Positions 23,453 to 31,608 of a DNA stretch of 64,000 bases are shown piece by piece. The stretch covers positions 186,001 to 250,000 of the forward strand of contig DATGMF010000079.1 of NCBI GenBank assembly GCA_035293765.1, written 5' to 3'. Origin of the DNA: DASRHT01 sp035293765 (GTDB taxonomy: Bacteria; Chloroflexota; Ktedonobacteria; Ktedonobacterales; Ktedonobacteraceae). The position numbers and the translations under genes were made by a program. The stretch's first letter is position 1, and every line of letters starts with the position of its first letter. The notes under the pieces are model-generated. The model did no database searches, was not told where the DNA came from, and saw only the letters and a list, made by a program, of their open reading frames with translations.

Positions 23453-25117
23453 TTAGGTGAGTTCAAGCAGTGGGAAGGAGCGATGGCGGCGCGGCGGAAT
23501 CAGGAAGTTCTGACGGCGGGTCGCGGTGATGAAGCGCTCCAGCCCATCGTCTTCGGCTGCCGAGCCGGTCACGCCTGCCGGGATGCTGGTGCCTGTGCCA
23601 CCATTTTGGCCGGCCTGCACCAGGTCAAGCGAGGCTGAGTTGATGCGCATCACGCGGAAGAACTCCGCGGTGGGGACGAAGACCATGAACTCCAGCGTCG
23701 GCTGGGTTGAACCATCGGGCACGTCCAGCGAACTGAGACCGGGGCCGTCGTTGCGGATGTGCAACGGCGTGCCGTCTGCTGCGCGCGAGGAGCGCTGCAA
23801 CGCCTGCTCGTGGCCCACGCGCAACTGCTTGACGCCGGTCGCCAGGGTTGCAGGGTCGAAGTTGGTGAGAACCGCGTTAGGTCCGGTAAAGATGTTCTGG
23901 ACAAAGGCCGACTGCTGCTGCGTCGCCAGGTTGCCCGTAGGCGCGCCCAGGCCGCCGCCATTGGTGAACTGATCGTTAGGATCTTGCGGGAATGGCAGCC
24001 CATTCGCCCCCGAGGGCGTGGAGGAGCGGAACATATACTGCACGCGCTCGCTGTACGGCTCGGCGCCTGTGAACTTATTGGGGTCTTTGTTGTAGAACTG
24101 GGTCAGATCATCGATGTTATGAGACAGGTGCATGATCGAACCATTGTCGAAGTAGTCGCCGGGGTTTGCCGTGGTCAACTTGCCGACGCTACCGCCTGCG
24201 TTGGCTCCGGCGAAGGTTACCGTCGCACCATTGGGCGCGCTGCTATCCGTCTGCTGATCGACAAAGCCCATCCACATTGGAGAGGCCGGGTTGATCTCGG
24301 TCGCAATCGTGGGGAACGGCGCGATACCTGCGGCGCTGAGCTCATTGGCGAGCTGGCGCGGCAGCCCTGGTTGCACAAAGTTCAAGCGCCCAGCCCCAAA
24401 GCTGAAGAGGCCATCGAAGTCTGGCGAGGGTACGAAATTGTTATTGAGGATACTGCTTCCCTGGAGCCAGGCTATAACCTCGGTGATGTTGACCAGCGAG
24501 TCGCTGCGCAGGGTGAAGAGCACGTCGTTGCTCTCGATCTTCACCGGCACGCTAAAGGTCGCTTTGGTGATGCCAGGCTGTCCAAAGTCAGTCGGGCTGG
24601 GCACCGCCTCTTCCAGCACAAAGCGATTGTGATTGGAGCTTAGACGGGGCATACGGCTGGCTACCAGGCTCGCGGGCAGACGATTGAAGTAGGGTAGGCC
24701 ATAAGCCACGAAAGTAAAGATGCCACTGGGGCTGAACGAGTAGTTCGCCTCAATCGTTCGCAGAGCATTCTCCAGCACGGCCTGATCGTTCTTCGTAGGA
24801 TTGCGATTGAGCTTGGCAGGTGCCAGATAGGTGAAGGTCACGCCGAAATCGACCTGAATGCCAGCGATGGTCTGAGCGGGATGGACGAAGGCGCCGATGT
24901 CAAACTGGATATCAGGAAATGCCAGTGGCATGGCGAGCGCGGCGCGTGTGGGTACCCAGGAAACAGCGCCAACAGCGGCGATTGCGGCTGCACTGGAACC
25001 GGCGGCCTTGAGCAGAGTGCGGCGGTTCAAAGCAGGCATCGGGGTTTTGATGATTTCTTCTGGGGTAATGACTTTCCCGGATCGGGGGGTGCGATTTGGT
25101 CTGCATCGAGAACTCAT
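23453..25117 (-). CDS. Tat-exported DyP-like (DUF7405-type) protein, copy 1
   Basis: A 554-residue protein with a twin-arginine signal: NRRTLLKAAG (R32-R33) after a 30-residue n-region, a hydrophobic AAAIAAVGAV stretch and a cleavage-like ALA. The mature part shows the layout of dye-decolourising-peroxidase-like proteins: FVAYGLPYFNRLPASLVASRMPRL, then NDVLFTLRSDS, MWMGFVDQQ and IMHLSHNIDDLTQFY. That resembles the DUF7405 family, an assignment from pattern memory only. The classical DyP heme-site motif GxxDG is not seen, so peroxidase activity is uncertain. The closely similar copy 2 lies directly upstream. Export folded, possibly with cofactor, is expected. Confidence 0.75.
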   Translation of the reverse strand: MSSRCRPNRTPRSGKVITPEEIIKTPMPALNRRTLLKAAGSSAAAIAAVGAVSWVPTRAALAMPLAFPDIQFDIGAFVHPAQTIAGIQVDFGVTFTYLAPAKLNRNPTKNDQAVLENALRTIEANYSFSPSGIFTFVAYGLPYFNRLPASLVASRMPRLSSNHNRFVLEEAVPSPTDFGQPGITKATFSVPVKIESNDVLFTLRSDSLVNITEVIAWLQGSSILNNNFVPSPDFDGLFSFGAGRLNFVQPGLPRQLANELSAAGIAPFPTIATEINPASPMWMGFVDQQTDSSAPNGATVTFAGANAGGSVGKLTTANPGDYFDNGSIMHLSHNIDDLTQFYNKDPNKFTGAEPYSERVQYMFRSSTPSGANGLPFPQDPNDQFTNGGGLGAPTGNLATQQQSAFVQNIFTGPNAVLTNFDPATLATGVKQLRVGHEQALQRSSRAADGTPLHIRNDGPGLSSLDVPDGSTQPTLEFMVFVPTAEFFRVMRINSASLDLVQAGQNGGTGTSIPAGVTGSAAEDDGLERFITATRRQNFLIPPRRHRSFPLLELT

Positions 25118-25263
25118 AGGAAAATCCTTTTCTTTACGTTTCTAGCCGTAACAACAGAGACAAGGACCCATGCGGAGTCGTCCGCAGTCGTTCTCCTATC
25201 CGACAGGAGAGGGCAATCCTGGCGAGGGGATAGGTTGCGAGTTGTGAAAGAGTATCCCCTCAT
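25114..25263 (-). CDS. upstream small ORF (49 aa) coupled to the Tat gene, copy 1
   Basis: AAAGGAGG lies 8 nt before ATG 25263, a stronger site than that of the main gene. The peptide begins MRGYSFT and continues LSPRQDCPLL. The equivalent position upstream of copy 2 encodes MRGYSFT...LSPHQDCPLL, so the N-terminal 20 codons are conserved as protein. Here the ORF ends in a TGA that overlaps the main ATG as ATGA, the classic arrangement for translational coupling. No membrane helix. It may be a regulatory leader peptide rather than a functional protein. Confidence 0.65.
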   Translation of the reverse strand: MRGYSFTTRNLSPRQDCPLLSDRRTTADDSAWVLVSVVTARNVKKRIFL

Positions 25264-25600
25264 GAGAGATACCTCCTTTCATACAAAACCCATAGGGAAC
25301 TCCAGATTCACCAGCCGAGCTTCGAACAAGGACCAGGGGAGAAGCTGGATGATCATGGAATTTCCAGTATGGCATCTTTTACCCGATTGGCACCAGCGAC
25401 CGAGCAGTGTTTTGAAGGAGAAAAGCCATCATGCAGAAGAGCGAGATGGTGTATATGAGAGAAAACCCTGGTGCAGGTTTTTATCGCCAATGGCGGCGAT
25501 AAAGCGGTTGAGAAGAATTCCTCAATCCTCCACCGCAAAATAACTTGCACCTTGGGTCAGCACTTCACTCGTGCGCAGGATAGGTAGCATTTTCTTCTTC
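25118..25600 (-). promoter_or_regulatory. long conserved 5' leader of Tat gene copy 1
   Basis: About 480 nt from the predicted start site to the gene. It shares blocks with the leader at 27530-28050: GGTGCCAAT, TCATCCAGCTT, GGCTGGTGAATCTGG, and the small ORF with its AAAGGAGGTATC. CCAGC and GCTGG flank the middle block and can pair in both copies although the sequence between them differs. I cannot match it to a known riboswitch class. Confidence 0.6.
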
Positions 25601-25606
25601 CCCGAT

Positions 25607-25635
25607 ATTATAGAGTTAAAGTTTTCAATTGTCAA
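25607..25635 (-). promoter_or_regulatory. consensus sigma-A promoter of Tat gene copy 1
   Basis: On the minus strand, TTGACA (25635-25630), 17 bp, TATAAT (25612-25607): both hexamers are perfect. The start site would be near 25600. Confidence 0.9.
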
Positions 25636-25774
25636 GAAAGTAGTACTAAGGCTGCTAAAGGCTAAAAATAATAGCAAAATAGCCACAAAATATCGGGTTT
25701 CTTCTCCGAAAAGCTGGCGACTGACCACGCTCAAATCAACTGATGGGAGAAAAAAATACTATTTTGCTACGCGG

Positions 25775-25810
25775 AAAGAGGCGGTACTCTCTAAGGGGTA
25801 CAGCCTCTTT
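25775..25810 (-). terminator. terminator of the second Tat-exported gene
   Basis: Stem AAAGAGGC plus GTAC pairing with GTAC plus GCCTCTTT around an ~10-nt loop, about 50 bp past the stop at 25862. It is related in sequence to the hairpin after copy 1, so the duplication included the terminator. Confidence 0.7.
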
Positions 25811-25861
25811 CTGTTCCTCAACTAACCCAAAAGGGCTATATTCACCTGTTACCAGGCATGC

Positions 25862-27529
25862 CTATGAGAAGAGTTCGCGCAGCGGGAAGGCGCGATGGCG
25901 GCGCGGCGGAATCAGGAAGTTCTGCCGGCGGGTCGCGGTGATGAAGCGCTCCAGCCCATCGTCTTCGGCAGCCGAGCCGGTCACGCCTGCCGGGATGCTG
26001 GTGCCTGTGCCGCCACTTTGTCCGGCCTGCACCAGGTCAAGCGAGGCGGCATTGATGCGCATCACACGGAAGAACTCCGCGGTGGGGACGAAGACCATGA
26101 ACTCCAGCGTCGGCTGCGTCGAGCCATCAGGCACATCCAGCGACGAGAGGCCCGGACCGTCGTTGCGGATGTGCAATGGCGTGCCGTCTGCTGCGCGTGA
26201 GGAGCGCTGCAACGCCTGCTCGTGGCCCACACGCAATTGCTTGGTCCCTTGCGCCAGCAGGTCAGGATCGAAATTGTTGAAAACTGCGTTGGGTCCGGTA
26301 AAGATGTTCTGGACAAAGGACGATTGCTGTTGCGTTGCCAGGTTGCCCGTAGGAGCACCCAGACCCCCGCCATTGGTGAACGCATCGTTGGGGTCCACCG
26401 GGAACGGCAAACCAGGAGTATTGTTGGGCGTAAAGGAGCGGAACATGTACTGCACGCGCTCGCTGAAAGGCTCGGCGCCCGTGAACTTATTGGGGTCTTT
26501 GTTGTAGAATTGGGTCAGATCATCGATGTCGTGGGACAGGTGCATGATCGAGCCATTGTCGAAGTAGTCGCCGGCCACCGCCGTGGTCAACTTGCCGACG
26601 CTGCCGCCCGCGTTGGCTCCGGCGAAGGTCACCGTCGCGGCGTTGGGCGCGCTGCTGTCCAACTGCTGATCGACAAAGCCCATCCACATCGAGGAGGCCG
26701 GGTTGATCTCGGTCGCAATCGTGGTAAACGGCGAGACGCCCTCGGCATTAAGCTCATTGGCGAGCTGGCGCGGCAGCCCTGGTTGCACAAAGTTCAGACG
26801 CGTTGCCCCAAAGCTGAAGAGGCCATCGAAGTTGGGCGAGGCAATGGCGAAGCCTCCCAGGTTGTTGCTTCCCTGGAGCCAGTTGAATACATTGCTGATG
26901 TTGTCCAGCGAGTCGCTGCGCATGGTGAAGAGCACATCGTGGTGCTCGATGCGCACCGGCACATTGAAGGTCGCTTTGGTGATGCCAGGCTGGCCCACAT
27001 CGGTCGGGCTGGGCACTGCCTCTTCCAGCACAAAACGGTTATGATTGAAGCTCAGGCGCGGGACCGTACTGGCAACGATGCTGCCGGGCAGGCGATTGAA
27101 GTAAGGAATGCCATAGGCCACGAAGGTAAAGATACCACCGGGACTGAAGGGGAAGACCGCCTCAATGGTCTCCAGAGCTTCATCCAATACCGCCTGATCA
27201 TTGCGGCTAGGAGTGCGCGTGAGCGTGGCAGGGGCCAGGAAGGTGAAGGTGACGCCAAATTGAACTGGAATGCCATTGATGGTCTGAGCGGGATGGACGA
27301 AGGCGCCGATGTCAAACTGGATATCGGGGAATGACAGCGGCATCGCGCGCGCAATACGTTCGGGTACCCAGGTCGCTGATCCAATAGCGGCCAACGCGGC
27401 AGCGCTGAGGCCCCCCACTTTGAGCAGATTACGGCGGCTCAAGGCGGGCATCGGGGATTTGACGATCTGATCAGGCGTGATAATTTTCCCAGATGGGGGA
27501 GTACGACTTATTCTGCATCGAGAACTCAT
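25862..27529 (-). CDS. Tat-exported DyP-like (DUF7405-type) protein, copy 2
   Basis: A 555-residue paralogue of the 23453-25117 protein, similar along its whole length and nearly identical over the last 150 residues. It has the Tat motif SRRNLLKVGG, then the same landmarks (PYFNRLPGSIVASTVPRL, HHDVLFTMRSDS, MWMGFVDQQ, IMHLSHDIDDLTQFY). Its promoter, leader, small upstream ORF and terminator are also related to those of copy 1, so the whole transcription unit was duplicated. Each copy is its own unit, not an operon. Differences concentrate in the middle (about residues 200-300), hinting at diverged ligand or cofactor use. Confidence 0.75.
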   Translation of the reverse strand: MSSRCRISRTPPSGKIITPDQIVKSPMPALSRRNLLKVGGLSAAALAAIGSATWVPERIARAMPLSFPDIQFDIGAFVHPAQTINGIPVQFGVTFTFLAPATLTRTPSRNDQAVLDEALETIEAVFPFSPGGIFTFVAYGIPYFNRLPGSIVASTVPRLSFNHNRFVLEEAVPSPTDVGQPGITKATFNVPVRIEHHDVLFTMRSDSLDNISNVFNWLQGSNNLGGFAIASPNFDGLFSFGATRLNFVQPGLPRQLANELNAEGVSPFTTIATEINPASSMWMGFVDQQLDSSAPNAATVTFAGANAGGSVGKLTTAVAGDYFDNGSIMHLSHDIDDLTQFYNKDPNKFTGAEPFSERVQYMFRSFTPNNTPGLPFPVDPNDAFTNGGGLGAPTGNLATQQQSSFVQNIFTGPNAVFNNFDPDLLAQGTKQLRVGHEQALQRSSRAADGTPLHIRNDGPGLSSLDVPDGSTQPTLEFMVFVPTAEFFRVMRINAASLDLVQAGQSGGTGTSIPAGVTGSAAEDDGLERFITATRRQNFLIPPRRHRAFPLRELFS

Positions 27530-28050
27530 AGGGAAATCCTTTTCTTTAGTGGTCTAGCCGTATGGTCTATCCGTAATAACAGCTACAAGGACCTACGCGG
27601 AAAACGCTCCGCGAGCGCTCTCTTAATTAAGGCAGGAGAGGGCAGTCCTGGTGAGGGGACAGGTGGTGGACCGTGAAAGAGTATCCCCTCATAAGAAGAT
27701 ACCTCCTTTCATGCAAAAACCTATCAGGAGGAAGCCCCAGATTCACCAGCCGGGTTTAGACAGGAACCAGGGAAAAGCTGGATGAATCATAGGATCTCCG
27801 GTGTAGCATTCCACTGATCGCCTTTTTATTCTGCCATTGGCACCGACGGCAGAGCAGTACTTGAAGAAGTCATACTTATCGTGCGAAGAGTAGATACTCT
27901 CTATGAGAGAACGCCCATACACAGGCTATTATCACCGATGGAGGTAATAGCAACAGGCGAGGGCAATCCCCCGATAAATCCCTCACCTTAAATATCTTGC
28001 CCAACGGGCCATCAATCTACTCACACGCTAGATATATATTTTCTTCTTCT
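27530..28050 (-). promoter_or_regulatory. long conserved 5' leader of Tat gene copy 2
   Basis: About 520 nt, sharing the blocks listed for copy 1. An extra segment (about 27555-27625) lies between the small ORF stop and the main gene, so ORF and gene do not overlap here. Beyond the leader, 28090-28267 is AT-rich spacer without a visible gene. Confidence 0.6.
27627..27692 (-). CDS. upstream small ORF (21 aa), copy 2
   Basis: AAAGGAGG lies 9 nt before ATG 27692. The peptide MRGYSFTVHHLSPHQDCPLL plus Pro ends at TAA 27627. It matches the first 20 residues of the copy 1 leader ORF, with changes at only four or so positions. The two ORFs diverge after that: this one stops, the other runs on to overlap the main gene. 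Confidence 0.6.
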   Translation of the reverse strand: MRGYSFTVHHLSPHQDCPLLP

Positions 28051-28055
28051 TCGAT

Positions 28056-28084
28056 ATTATAAAGGTAAAATATATGTTTGTCAA
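28056..28084 (-). promoter_or_regulatory. consensus sigma-A promoter of Tat gene copy 2
   Basis: On the minus strand, TTGACA (28084-28079), 17 bp, TATAAT (28061-28056), both perfect. The spacer differs from copy 1 while the hexamers do not, suggesting selection for strong expression. Confidence 0.9.
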
Positions 28085-28267
28085 GAAGAAAATATTAATA
28101 TTTTTAAAGCAAAAAATATTATGCTAAACCTGAAAACTCTGCTTTGTTGCATAAAACGTTTTGGTTGCAGCTTATAAGTGTGCTGATAGTGGAGCAAAAG
28201 GTTGTGCTCTTGCCTGCCATGTAAGCGCCTTCTCACCACTTTTTGGCTGGTGGCTACCCGTCTAATA

Positions 28268-29578
28268 TTAACTCCGCTTTTTGCCAAAAAAGGTAAGTAG
28301 CAGGCTGGGAGCCAGCAGGAGGCAGCAGGTGCCAAAGATAAAGGAGGTTGATAGGCTCACATTGGTCTGTAGCCAGCCAGCGATGGTTGGTCCGACGCTA
28401 AAGCCGATGCTCCATGTGACGGAATAGAAGCCTGCCAATGTTGCCCGCTGCCGCGAGGAAACCTGCTCCATCGCAAAGGCGCTGTACACCGGTTCGATCA
28501 GTGTGCGCATAAACGAGCGGATGTATTCCCCGCCAATGGCTAAAGGAAGCGTCGGGGCAAAGCCGATGAGCAGCATTATCGGCGCGCTCATATATTGTAC
28601 AGCAGTGATAAGACGCAGCTTACTCCAACGCTTTACAAAGAGAGGGGCGGTCAGCGAGAAAATACCGGCAGCCAGGCCCGAAATGGTAAAAATGATCCCC
28701 AGCGCGCCGGGCAGCAGATGGAAACGCAGCACAAAATACAACTGGATCAGCGCCACGACCGCGCCTTCGCCCATTGTAAAGACCAGGTCGGGCAATAGTA
28801 GCTGCCCAAAAAGGATCACAGGCGGCTTCTCTTTCTGCTGTGCCTGTGCATCTTCCACTGCTTCCGCAAGCTGCGGTGAGGCGGCGGGAGTAAGCTCTTT
28901 TTTTGGCCCCTTCGACTCGCTTAAAAACCAGAGAGGCAGGCCAAAGATAAATGTGAAGAGCGCGGCGCTAATTACGCCCCAGCGCAGCGGGGCCGTGCTG
29001 GCCGCGGAAACGTGCAGCATCTGCGCCACGACTTCGGGGATCGCACCTCCCAGCAGGTTACCCAGCGCGCCGACGCCAAGCAAGAGAAAACTATTGAGCG
29101 CCAGGACGCCCACGCGTTGTCGCTCAGTGGTACACTCAACCAGCAGTGGGAGGTTCGTTACCCAGTAGGCCGTAGCGACCGTCCCTTGAATCAGGCTGCA
29201 TGCGAGTAATAAAGGCGCGGATGTCATCAGAGCGGTCAGGGCCAGGAACGCGGGCGTCAGGAAGGCGCTGATCAGCAATATCGGTTTGCGCCCCTTGCGG
29301 TCCGCCAGCATCCCTATCGGCACCGCTCCCAGTAACGCGCCAATGGCGGGCATCGCGCTAAATAAGCCGATGAAGTCGGGATGATACCCCAAGCTATAGG
29401 CATAGTAATTGAGCGTAAGCGTGGCTATTGTCAACTGAAAACCTTTGCCTAAGGTAAAAAAAAGCAGCAAATAAACGTTTTTGGGCAGATCGAACACGAA
29501 AAATCGTTGATGTTTTTGTTCCATATTCAGCTTGTGAGTCTTTGTTGACGTCTCAGAGGTATTAGATAGGGAAGGCAT
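28268..29578 (-). CDS. MFS transporter (12 TM)
   Basis: A 436-residue major facilitator with a 30-residue polar N-terminus, then NVYLLLFFTLGKGFQLTIATLTLNYYAYSLG. Motif A reads GMLADRKGRKPIL, and the central cytoplasmic loop (about residues 220-260) is charged. AGGAG precedes ATG 29578. It resembles uncharacterised DHA1-like permeases, and I cannot propose a substrate. It is a single gene, divergent from the GlsB-like gene at 29917. The spacer between them (29579-29916) is AT-rich with no further feature. Confidence 0.88.
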   Translation of the reverse strand: MPSLSNTSETSTKTHKLNMEQKHQRFFVFDLPKNVYLLLFFTLGKGFQLTIATLTLNYYAYSLGYHPDFIGLFSAMPAIGALLGAVPIGMLADRKGRKPILLISAFLTPAFLALTALMTSAPLLLACSLIQGTVATAYWVTNLPLLVECTTERQRVGVLALNSFLLLGVGALGNLLGGAIPEVVAQMLHVSAASTAPLRWGVISAALFTFIFGLPLWFLSESKGPKKELTPAASPQLAEAVEDAQAQQKEKPPVILFGQLLLPDLVFTMGEGAVVALIQLYFVLRFHLLPGALGIIFTISGLAAGIFSLTAPLFVKRWSKLRLITAVQYMSAPIMLLIGFAPTLPLAIGGEYIRSFMRTLIEPVYSAFAMEQVSSRQRATLAGFYSVTWSIGFSVGPTIAGWLQTNVSLSTSFIFGTCCLLLAPSLLLTFFGKKRS

Positions 29579-29916
29579 AATTGGTCAGCTCCTGAATAAC
29601 TTTCGTAAACACCCCCTAGCGTACCATACCGGGGAAAAGTAAGGCAATGAACAAAAGGACAGGAGGCCGAGAAAGTTATGAAAACAATCGAAGGTTATTC
29701 ATCATTTATTTATCTGATTAGAGCAGTATTAGCGCCAGTTTAGAAGTAAATTAAATCCTTATTGTTGACTTGTATTCTACAAATCTTTCTGTTATTTTAT
29801 AAATGGCAAATGTAAATAGTGTTAGTTGCACGGAACGCAAGCGGAATTTTTCTCTATCACCCATTTGCCAGGAATGGAATCCTTAAAGAACAAGAAACTG
29901 AAAGGAGTCTAGTAAA

Positions 29917-30219
29917 ATGACATTAGCGACTTTAGTTCTTGGTGCTGCTCTTAACCCTGGTGGTTTGCTGGCATGGCTTATTGTCGGATTGATTGCCGGT
30001 TTTCTAGCCAGTGTTGTCATGCGTGGCGGCGGCTATGGGATCATTGGAGACATCATCGTCGGTATCGTCGGTGCTTTCATTGGTGGCTTGCTCACCAATC
30101 TGCTGGCCCCTGATGCAAACTTCGGGTTCTGGGGCAGCATCGTGATTGCCTTTATCGGCGCGTGTATCCTGATCGCCATTCTGCGTGCAGTCGGTCGTGG
30201 CAGAAGCCGCACTTTATAA
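29917..30219 (+). CDS. GlsB/YeaQ/YmgE family membrane protein (copy 1)
   Basis: A 100-residue transglycosylase-associated-protein family member: three membrane helices with the family's glycine motifs (LLAWLIVGLIAGFLASVVMRGGGYGIIGDIIVGIVGAFIGG in pieces; GSIVIAFIGACILIAILR). Such proteins are stress-associated in many bacteria, with unknown biochemical role. GGAG lies before the ATG and a strong UUCG-loop terminator after the stop. A second family member follows, as its own unit. Confidence 0.93.
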   Translation: MTLATLVLGAALNPGGLLAWLIVGLIAGFLASVVMRGGGYGIIGDIIVGIVGAFIGGLLTNLLAPDANFGFWGSIVIAFIGACILIAILRAVGRGRSRTL

Positions 30220-30254
30220 GCTGTAGATTTGCTTTCAAAAGTTTTCTAGCAGAG

Positions 30255-30281
30255 GGATGGTCCTTCGGGGCCATCCTTTTT
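30255..30281 (+). terminator. intrinsic terminator with UUCG tetraloop
   Basis: A 9-bp stem GGATGGTCC/GGGCCATCC (one G-T pair) closed by the extra-stable TTCG loop, then five T. Confidence 0.93.
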
Positions 30282-30399
30282 GTGCCCTTTTCTCTCTTCA
30301 CAACCATTGCCTGATCGTTGCGTATATCAAGGTAGCATAGTGGATGTTCGCAGAACCTGGCTGCGGCTCAAGCTAACGGGAAAGAGGGAATGAGCATAA

Positions 30400-30696
30400 A
30401 TGATCGTCATCAGAACTATTGATCTCGGCCAGATATTGCAACCGGGCAATATCGTTGCTTGGCTGCTTGTCGGGTTGATCGCGGGCAGTCTGGCCGGGTA
30501 CTTTGTACGGGGTCGCGGCTTCGGCTGCTTTGGCAATATCATTGTTGGTCTGCTTGGATCGGTGATCGGTGGTATATTAGCAAGCATCTTAGAATTAGGC
30601 ACATTTCGCTTCTGTGGTAGCATTTTTATATCGTTCATCGGCGCATGCATTCTTCTGGGTCTCCTGCAACTCTTCACGGGTGGTACGCGTAAGTAA
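30400..30696 (+). CDS. GlsB/YeaQ/YmgE family membrane protein (copy 2)
   Basis: 98 residues with the same three-helix plan as the preceding paralogue (NIVAWLLVGLIAGSLAGYFVRGRGFGCFGNIIVGLLGSVIGG in pieces; GSIFISFIGACILLGLL) but with several cysteines that copy 1 lacks. AGAGGG lies upstream of ATG 30400 at longer than ideal spacing. A long hairpin follows. Co-location of two paralogues, each with its own terminator, suggests separate regulation. Confidence 0.92.
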   Translation: MIVIRTIDLGQILQPGNIVAWLLVGLIAGSLAGYFVRGRGFGCFGNIIVGLLGSVIGGILASILELGTFRFCGSIFISFIGACILLGLLQLFTGGTRK

Positions 30697-30729
30697 GTCA
30701 TTCTCCTTATAATAACAGCAATACATGAA

Positions 30730-30775
30730 AGATAACGCCTGTTCAGTTTTTTAGGAAACTAAGCAGGCGTTATCT
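30730..30775 (+). terminator. long hairpin terminator
   Basis: Outer stem AGATAACGCCTG/CAGGCGTTATCT (12 bp, perfect) and inner stem AGTTT/AAACT. No clear T-run follows. Confidence 0.7.
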
Positions 30776-30956
30776 CAACTATTAGAACAGTAACCCGTTA
30801 CGTATATATATTTTGAAGGCTTTAAAACCTGTTTTCTCCCTTGTAAAATAGTGGCTGCTTTTGTTTTTCGTAGCGTGTAGCAGGAATTATTCAGGTGAAT
30901 TACCTTTGTAGTCGTTCAAAATCGTTCAGGACAATTTTGCATCAGAAAGGATCGAA

Positions 30957-31592
30957 ATGGTGCGCTCTACCACCTTCCCGCCGCCAACACGCATGAAGTG
31001 CGCGTCAGTGCGTCGCGGGCATCGCAGCAATATCATCATCACCATCCTGAGCGTAGTCCTTGTCTGTGGCATTCTTACCGCCTGCGGTGGCACTGCACCA
31101 GCAACGACGCCCGCTTCTAAGCCGACCTCAGTAGTCATAGTCGCTACCCCTACGCCTACCGATACACCCACTCCCGCCCCTACGCCCACACCCACGCCTG
31201 CTCCGACTCCTACACCAATACCGGTTCCAACTTCACCACCGCCGCCACCGCCACCGCCACCGCCTCCAACACCGGCTCCACCGCCGCCGTCGCCAGCTAT
31301 CCTGGGCTTGACACCGGTATCAATGTTCATTGCAGGGAGTACTTGCAACAGGACAGCAACGACCTTCATCTGCTCTCAGCCAGTCGTGACCAACCTATCA
31401 ACCAATCAAAATATGAGATGGTCTGCCTCCTCTAACTTTGGAGCGAGCTTCAGCCCTGCTGGTGGCGTACTCGGGCCGCGACAGAGCGTGCGTATCACCG
31501 TGTTCATACCAATCAGGGGTTGTGGCACTGGTACCCTCTTTTTTGTAGGACCACTCAATACCCACACGATTGCCTGGAACTGTCATGCTTAG
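30957..31592 (+). CDS. Thr/Pro-rich tethered lipoprotein, copy A
   Basis: A 211-residue surface lipoprotein: a basic n-region, hydrophobic stretch and lipobox LTACGG (Cys 43), a (TP)n and poly-Pro tether (about 50-110) that would span the cell wall, and a small C-terminal domain (about 112-211). The domain has conserved cysteines and the pattern WSASSNFGASFSPAGGVL...TIAWNC, like an Ig/BACON-type beta-sandwich. AGAAAGGA precedes the ATG. An in-frame ATG 12 codons later is an alternative start. The next gene is a direct duplicate 16 bp downstream. Binding target unknown. Confidence 0.82.
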   Translation: MVRSTTFPPPTRMKCASVRRGHRSNIIITILSVVLVCGILTACGGTAPATTPASKPTSVVIVATPTPTDTPTPAPTPTPTPAPTPTPIPVPTSPPPPPPPPPPPTPAPPPPSPAILGLTPVSMFIAGSTCNRTATTFICSQPVVTNLSTNQNMRWSASSNFGASFSPAGGVLGPRQSVRITVFIPIRGCGTGTLFFVGPLNTHTIAWNCHA

Positions 31593-31608
31593 TTAAGAAA
31601 GGATTGAA

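Noticed and set aside
24881..25543. 220-codon plus-strand frame through the Tat gene copy 1 leader
   Set aside because: It runs antisense through the leader and small ORF. The opposite strand has a perfect promoter, a strong ribosome site and a conserved peptide.
25118..25600. Cobalamin or c-di-GMP riboswitch in the Tat leader
   Set aside because: GGTGCCAAT slightly resembles part of a cobalamin aptamer, but the other conserved boxes are missing and no c-di-GMP aptamer core is found.
26222..27334. 370-codon open frame antisense to Tat gene copy 2 (and 294 codons at 23759-24643 antisense to copy 1)
   Set aside because: Both are mirror frames of GC-rich coding sequence, lack ribosome sites, and have Arg/Gly/Val-rich composition typical of shadows. 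The sense genes have Tat signals and paralogue conservation.
31140..31280. Microsatellite-like CCN repeats in the lipoprotein gene as a CRISPR or tandem repeat array
   Set aside because: The repeats are in-frame Thr-Pro and Pro codons of a tether, not spaced repeats.
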